From positions 62,001 to 126,000 of the forward strand of contig JBJMHZ010000009.1 of NCBI GenBank assembly GCA_045807125.1: a stretch of 64,000 nt of DNA, written 5' to 3'. The notes beneath the pieces were generated by a model, which saw nothing but the letters and a program-made list of their open reading frames with translations, made no database searches and was not told where the DNA came from. Of the stretch, positions 60,694 through 64,000 are shown in pieces. The position numbers and the translations under genes are program-made. The stretch's first letter is position 1; each line of letters starts with the position of its first letter. This DNA comes from JBJMHZ01 sp045807125 (GTDB taxonomy: Bacteria; Actinomycetota; Actinomycetes; JAWWOL01).

Positions 60694-61410
60694 ATGCAGG
60701 CGCGCGAGCCACGTCCGCCGTCAGGCGTGCAGGTGCGGCCCGCGCGCCAGGAGGAGCACGCGGCGATCGGCGCGCTGACCGTGGTGGCGTACCGGCACGG
60801 CGGCCTGCTCGACGGCGACACCGGGTACGAGGCCGAGCTCGCCGACGCCGCCGGGCGGGCGGCCACCACCGAGCTGCTGGTGGCCGTCGATGCGACCGGC
60901 CGGGTGGTCGGCACCGCGACGCTGTGCCTCGGCACCGCCAGCCCGCACGCCGAGCTCGCCGGCGAGGACGACGCCGAGCTGCGGATGCTGGCGGTCGCCC
61001 CCGAGGCGCAGGGGACCGGGGTGGGGCGAGCGCTCGTCGAGGAGTGCCTCGACCTCGCCCGGAGGGCCGGCTGCCGGCGGTTCGTCCTCTCGTCCCGCGA
61101 TCTCATGCGGCCGGCGCACCGGCTCTACGAGCGACTGGGCTTCATCCGCGCGCCGGCGCTGGACTGGGAGCCGTCCCCCGGCATCCGCCTGCTCGCCTAC
61201 GTCCTCGACCTCGACGGCGCGCCGGGCCGCTGCGACCGGTGCGGCGGGACGGCAGCGAGCGGGCCGGACGACGGGCACGAGGCCTGCCGCGCGCAGCGCG
61301 CGCTCGAGCCGCCGCGCTACTGCCGGCGGTGCGGGCGGCGCCTGGTGGTCCAGGTGACGCCGCGCGGGTGGACGGCCAGGTGCTCGCAGCACGGCATCAC
61401 GACGGGCTGA
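60694..61410 (+). CDS. GNAT acetyltransferase fused to a BsaP-like biotin-synthase auxiliary domain
   Basis: 238 residues. Residues 1-170 are a GNAT domain (RPARQEEHAAIGALTVVAYR, LRMLAVAPEAQGTGVGRALV, HRLYERLGFIRAPALDWEPS). Residues about 178-238 hold a cysteine-rich domain: CDRCGGTAASGPDDGHEAC, PPRYCRRCGRRLVVQVTPRG and WTARCSQHG. This closely matches the small actinobacterial protein BsaP, which supports BioB activity and is normally free-standing beside bioB. The two parts share one uninterrupted frame with no start between them. Position after the bio operon supports a BioB-linked role. Confidence 0.75.
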   Translation: MQAREPRPPSGVQVRPARQEEHAAIGALTVVAYRHGGLLDGDTGYEAELADAAGRAATTELLVAVDATGRVVGTATLCLGTASPHAELAGEDDAELRMLAVAPEAQGTGVGRALVEECLDLARRAGCRRFVLSSRDLMRPAHRLYERLGFIRAPALDWEPSPGIRLLAYVLDLDGAPGRCDRCGGTAASGPDDGHEACRAQRALEPPRYCRRCGRRLVVQVTPRGWTARCSQHGITTG

Positions 61411-61413
61411 CCG

Positions 61414-62493
61414 TCACGCCACCAGACCCAGCCGGCGCAGCTCGACGGTGAGGTCGTGCGGCGACGTGGACGCGGCCATGGCGGACTCCAGCGTGATGAC
61501 GCCGTCGCGGATCAGCCCGACCAGGTGCTGGTCGAACGTCTGCATCCCGTAGAACGCGCCGTCCGCGATGAGCTCGGAGATGGTCGCGGTCTTGTCGGGG
61601 TCGGCGATGGCGTCCGCCACCCGGCCGGTGTTGACCATGACCTCCATCGCGACGCAGCGGCCCTCGCCGTCGGCGCGCGGCACCAGCCGCTGGCAGACGA
61701 CGCCGCGCAGCGCGCCGGCGAGCGAGAGGCGCACCTGCTTCTGCTCGTGCGGCGGGAAGAAGTCGATGACCCGGTTGATGGTCTCCTGCGCGTCGGTGGT
61801 GTGCAGGGTCGACATGACGAAGTGACCGGTCTCGGACGCGGCGAGCGCGGCCTTCACGGTCTCGTGGTCGCGCATCTCGCCGACGAGGATGACGTCGGGG
61901 TCCTGGCGCATCGCGGCCCGCAGCGCCGTCGGGAAGTCCTCGGTGTCGACCCGTACCTCGCGCTGGTTGATCATCGCCATCTTGTCGAAGTGCAGCACTT
62001 CGATGGGGTCCTCGATCGTGACGACGTGGACCTCGCGGTTGGTGTTGATGTGGTCGATCATGCCGGCGAGCGTCGTGGTCTTGCCCGATCCGGTCGGCCC
62101 CGTGACGAGCACCAGCCCGCGCGGCTCGAGCGCCAGCTGCGGGATCACCGGCGGCAGCCCGAGGTCGTCGAGCGGGATCGCGCCCACCGACACCCGCCGG
62201 AACACCAGCCCGGCCGAGCCGCGGGAGCGGAACGCGTTGACGCGGAACCGGCCGACGCCCGAGAGGGAGTACGCGAAGTCGGCCTCGTTGCTGCGGTGGA
62301 ACTCCTCGACGAGGTCGGCCCGCAGCACCTCCATCACCATCTGCTCGGTGTCGGCCGCCGTCAGGTCGCGGGTCTGGAGCTTGCGCAGGCGACCGTCGAT
62401 GCGCACCCGTGGCGGACTGCCGACCTTGCAGTGCAGGTCGGAGCCGCCGCACTCGACGAGGGCACGGAGGAAGGGCTCGATCGTCGTCGTCAC
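61414..62493 (-). CDS. pilT: PilT-like twitching motility/retraction ATPase
   Basis: 359 residues from a GTG. Type II/IV secretion ATPase: N-terminal domain (GGSDLHCKVGSPPRVRIDGR), Walker A VTGPTGSGKTTTLAGMIDHI, Asp box VTIEDPIEVLHFDKMAMINQ, Walker B DPDVILVGEMRDHETVKAAL and His box HFVMSTLHTTDAQETINRVI. The C-terminal region is of PilT type. It powers pilus retraction, but no other pilus genes lie within the window. Convergent with the GNAT-BsaP gene (3 bases apart). Confidence 0.9.
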   Translation of the reverse strand: MTTTIEPFLRALVECGGSDLHCKVGSPPRVRIDGRLRKLQTRDLTAADTEQMVMEVLRADLVEEFHRSNEADFAYSLSGVGRFRVNAFRSRGSAGLVFRRVSVGAIPLDDLGLPPVIPQLALEPRGLVLVTGPTGSGKTTTLAGMIDHINTNREVHVVTIEDPIEVLHFDKMAMINQREVRVDTEDFPTALRAAMRQDPDVILVGEMRDHETVKAALAASETGHFVMSTLHTTDAQETINRVIDFFPPHEQKQVRLSLAGALRGVVCQRLVPRADGEGRCVAMEVMVNTGRVADAIADPDKTATISELIADGAFYGMQTFDQHLVGLIRDGVITLESAMAASTSPHDLTVELRRLGLVA

Positions 62494-62574
62494 GCCACTA
62501 ATGCTCGGCTGCTGCGGTCATCCGCTTGACCGTGGCGAGGCGACGAAGCGCGACCTGCCGCCCCTGCCAGCCGC

Positions 62575-62802
62575 CTAGCCCGTGGAGTCGCCGATGACCG
62601 CGATGACGTCGCCCTCCTGGACGACGTCGCCCTCGCGAACGCGCAGCTGGGTGACGTAGCCGCCGGACTCGGTCAGGACGGGGATCTCCATCTTCATCGA
62701 TTCGAGGATCACGAGCTGATCGCCCTCCTCGACTCGCTGGCCCTCCTGGACGACGACCTTCCAGACGTTGGCCACCATCTCCGCCCGGACTTCCTCGGCC
62801 AC
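62575..62802 (-). CDS. Biotin/lipoyl attachment carrier protein
   Basis: 75 residues from the GTG at 62802 with gagaggag upstream (a neighbouring GTG one codon earlier). The fold is a single biotinyl domain with the biotinylation site LVILESMKMEIPVLTESGGY (Lys of EMKME-type SMKME). It matches the length and the place of M. tuberculosis Rv3221c (TB7.3). Same strand and just 106 bases from the biotin carboxylase gene, its probable partner. Confidence 0.92.
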   Translation of the reverse strand: MAEEVRAEMVANVWKVVVQEGQRVEEGDQLVILESMKMEIPVLTESGGYVTQLRVREGDVVQEGDVIAVIGDSTG

Positions 62803-62908
62803 CACGAGCTCCTCTCGCCGCCGTCCGCCGGTCATCGACGCTCGGCGCATCCAATCATGCCCGGAGCCCGGCCGCGCCCGGCGGGCGGCTGCTCGTCCGT
62901 GCGGCGGC

Positions 62909-64000
62909 TCAGCGGGCCCGCATCCGGTCGATGATCCCCGTGTCGTAGCGCCCGGACGCGAAGCCTTCGTCGTCGAGCAGCTCGAGGAAGAAGGGCAGGT
63001 TGGTCCGCAGCCCCTCGATCTCGAAGCCGGCCACCGCCGCGCGGGCCCTCGCCAGCGCCTCGGGCCGATCGGCGCCGTGCACGCAGAGCTTCGCGAGCAG
63101 CGGGTCGTAGAACGGCGTGACGGTCGTGCCGGCCGCGTAGCCGGCGTCGACCCGCACCCCCTCGCCGGCCGGCTCGCGCCAGGCGGTGATGGCGCCGGGG
63201 CTCGGCAGGAAGCGCTTCGGGTCCTCGGCGTAGACCCGCAGCTCGATGGCGTGCCCGGTCGGCCGCACCGCCGCCGGGTCGAAGGTGACCGGCTCGCCGG
63301 CCGCGATGCGCAGCTGCTGCTCGACGAGGTCGATGCCGGTCACCAGCTCGGTCACCGGGTGCTCGACCTGGAGCCTGGTGTTCATCTCGAGGAAGACGAA
63401 CTCGTCGCCGGAGACGAGGCACTCGACCGTGCCGGCGTTGCGGTAGCCGACGGCCTCGCCGGCCCGCACCGCCGCGGCGAGCATGCGCTCGCGCAGCTGC
63501 GGCCCGACGCCGGGCGAGGGCGTCTCCTCGACGACCTTCTGGTGCCGCCGCTGGACGGAGCAGTCCCGCTCGCCGAGGGCCACCACCCGGCCGTCGGCCA
63601 GGCCGAGGATCTGCACCTCGACGTGGCGCGCGCTCGGCAGGTAGCGCTCGAGCAGGATGGCCGGGTCGCCGAAGAACCGCTCGGCCCTGGTGCGCGCCGT
63701 CTCGAACGCCTGGCGCAGCTCGTCCTCGCCGTTCGCCACGCTCATGCCGATGCCGCCGCCGCCCGCCGACGCCTTGACCATCACCGGGTAGCCGATGCCG
63801 GCCGCCAGCCGGACGGCCTCCTCGACCTCCGACACCGGCTCGGTCGTGCCGGCAGCCACCGGCACCCCGGCGGCGGCCATCAGGTTGCGGGCGTTGATCT
63901 TGCTGCCCATCGCGTCGATGCACTCGGGGCTCGGGCCGATCCACGTCAGCCCGGCCTTCGCCACCGCCGCAGCGAAGGCGGCGTTCTCGGCGAGGAACCC
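62909..64000 (-). CDS. Biotin carboxylase subunit (acyl-CoA carboxylase), 5' truncated by window edge
   Basis: 364 residues up to the edge; about 75-80 N-terminal residues lie outside. ATP-grasp fold: GFLAENAAFAAAVAKAGLTW, then MVKASAGGGGIGMSVANGED (glycine-rich loop), CSVQRRHQKVVEETPSPGV (metal/ATP site), FLEMNTRLQVEHPVTELVTG (catalytic Glu, Arg and His region) and PTGHAIELRVYAEDPKRFLP. The C-terminus stops after the biotin carboxylase domain, so it has no fused biotinyl carrier and should use the separate carrier gene at 62575. Acts in acetyl- or propionyl-CoA carboxylation. Confidence 0.92.
   Translation of the reverse strand, partial: GFLAENAAFAAAVAKAGLTWIGPSPECIDAMGSKINARNLMAAAGVPVAAGTTEPVSEVEEAVRLAAGIGYPVMVKASAGGGGIGMSVANGEDELRQAFETARTRAERFFGDPAILLERYLPSARHVEVQILGLADGRVVALGERDCSVQRRHQKVVEETPSPGVGPQLRERMLAAAVRAGEAVGYRNAGTVECLVSGDEFVFLEMNTRLQVEHPVTELVTGIDLVEQQLRIAAGEPVTFDPAAVRPTGHAIELRVYAEDPKRFLPSPGAITAWREPAGEGVRVDAGYAAGTTVTPFYDPLLAKLCVHGADRPEALARARAAVAGFEIEGLRTNLPFFLELLDDEGFASGRYDTGIIDRMRAR

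Overview
The window is about 73% GC chromosomal DNA with many GTG starts and ATGA/GTGA gene overlaps. It carries markers typical of Actinomycetota: a two-domain Kgd-type 2-oxoglutarate enzyme, Ni-superoxide dismutase with its protease, an RsbW-SigF pair, a WhiB1-like protein next to a PdtaS-like sensor kinase, DUF3052/DUF3097/DUF6104 proteins, and REP13E12-type HNH remnants. The whiB1-pdtaS neighbourhood and the free biotinyl carrier protein resemble mycobacterial gene order. I would place it in the class Actinomycetes without naming a genus. No tRNA, rRNA, CRISPR array or intact transposase was seen.

Layout. Positions 1-14.5 kb hold small membrane and stress-type genes (DUF2252, YihY/BrkB, SHOCT, DUF1269, DUF7144, HdeD, a nonapeptide-repeat protein with an RDD protein, a CMD-like protein, a three-helix-bundle protein). 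Two large MalT/LuxR-type ATPase regulators with nearly the same DNA-binding domain lie among them. Nine copies of one inverted-repeat motif (about gcatcacccg-accgggatga) lie upstream of these genes, which suggests one regulon. From 14.5 to 19.2 kb come a WYL regulator, a pterin dehydratase/VOC fusion, two acetyltransferases, a DJ-1/PfpI protein and a GT9 glycosyltransferase. From 19.3 to 22 kb lies a lower-GC island: broken 13E12 HNH genes, a HEPN-like gene inserted between 33-bp repeats, and a secreted ricin-type lectin. The island separates the first GT9 gene from a second GT9 gene and hldE (ADP-heptose synthesis).

From 24.8 to 34.4 kb are a SpoIIE phosphatase, a DUF421 pair, an FMN hydroxyacid oxidase (apparently CTG-started), an esterase, a TauD-like dioxygenase, and a 26-residue peptide gene followed by a hairpin and a TPR protein with a degenerate NTPase domain. 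Idi and a CBM25 remnant follow. From 34.5 to 52.4 kb the content is mostly core: a phytoene-desaturase-like oxidoreductase, DUF3097, DUF445, kgd, a secreted peptidase-like protein, an amino-acid ABC transporter, sodX/sodN, rsbW-sigF, a lipid kinase and whiB1.

From 52.5 to 64 kb are pdtaS, the coupled bioA-bioF-bioD-bioB operon, a DUF3311/MctP-type symporter, an acetyltransferase fused to a BsaP-like biotin-synthase auxiliary domain, a PilT ATPase, a biotinyl carrier protein and a truncated biotin carboxylase. This end links biotin synthesis, BioB support and biotin-using carboxylation.
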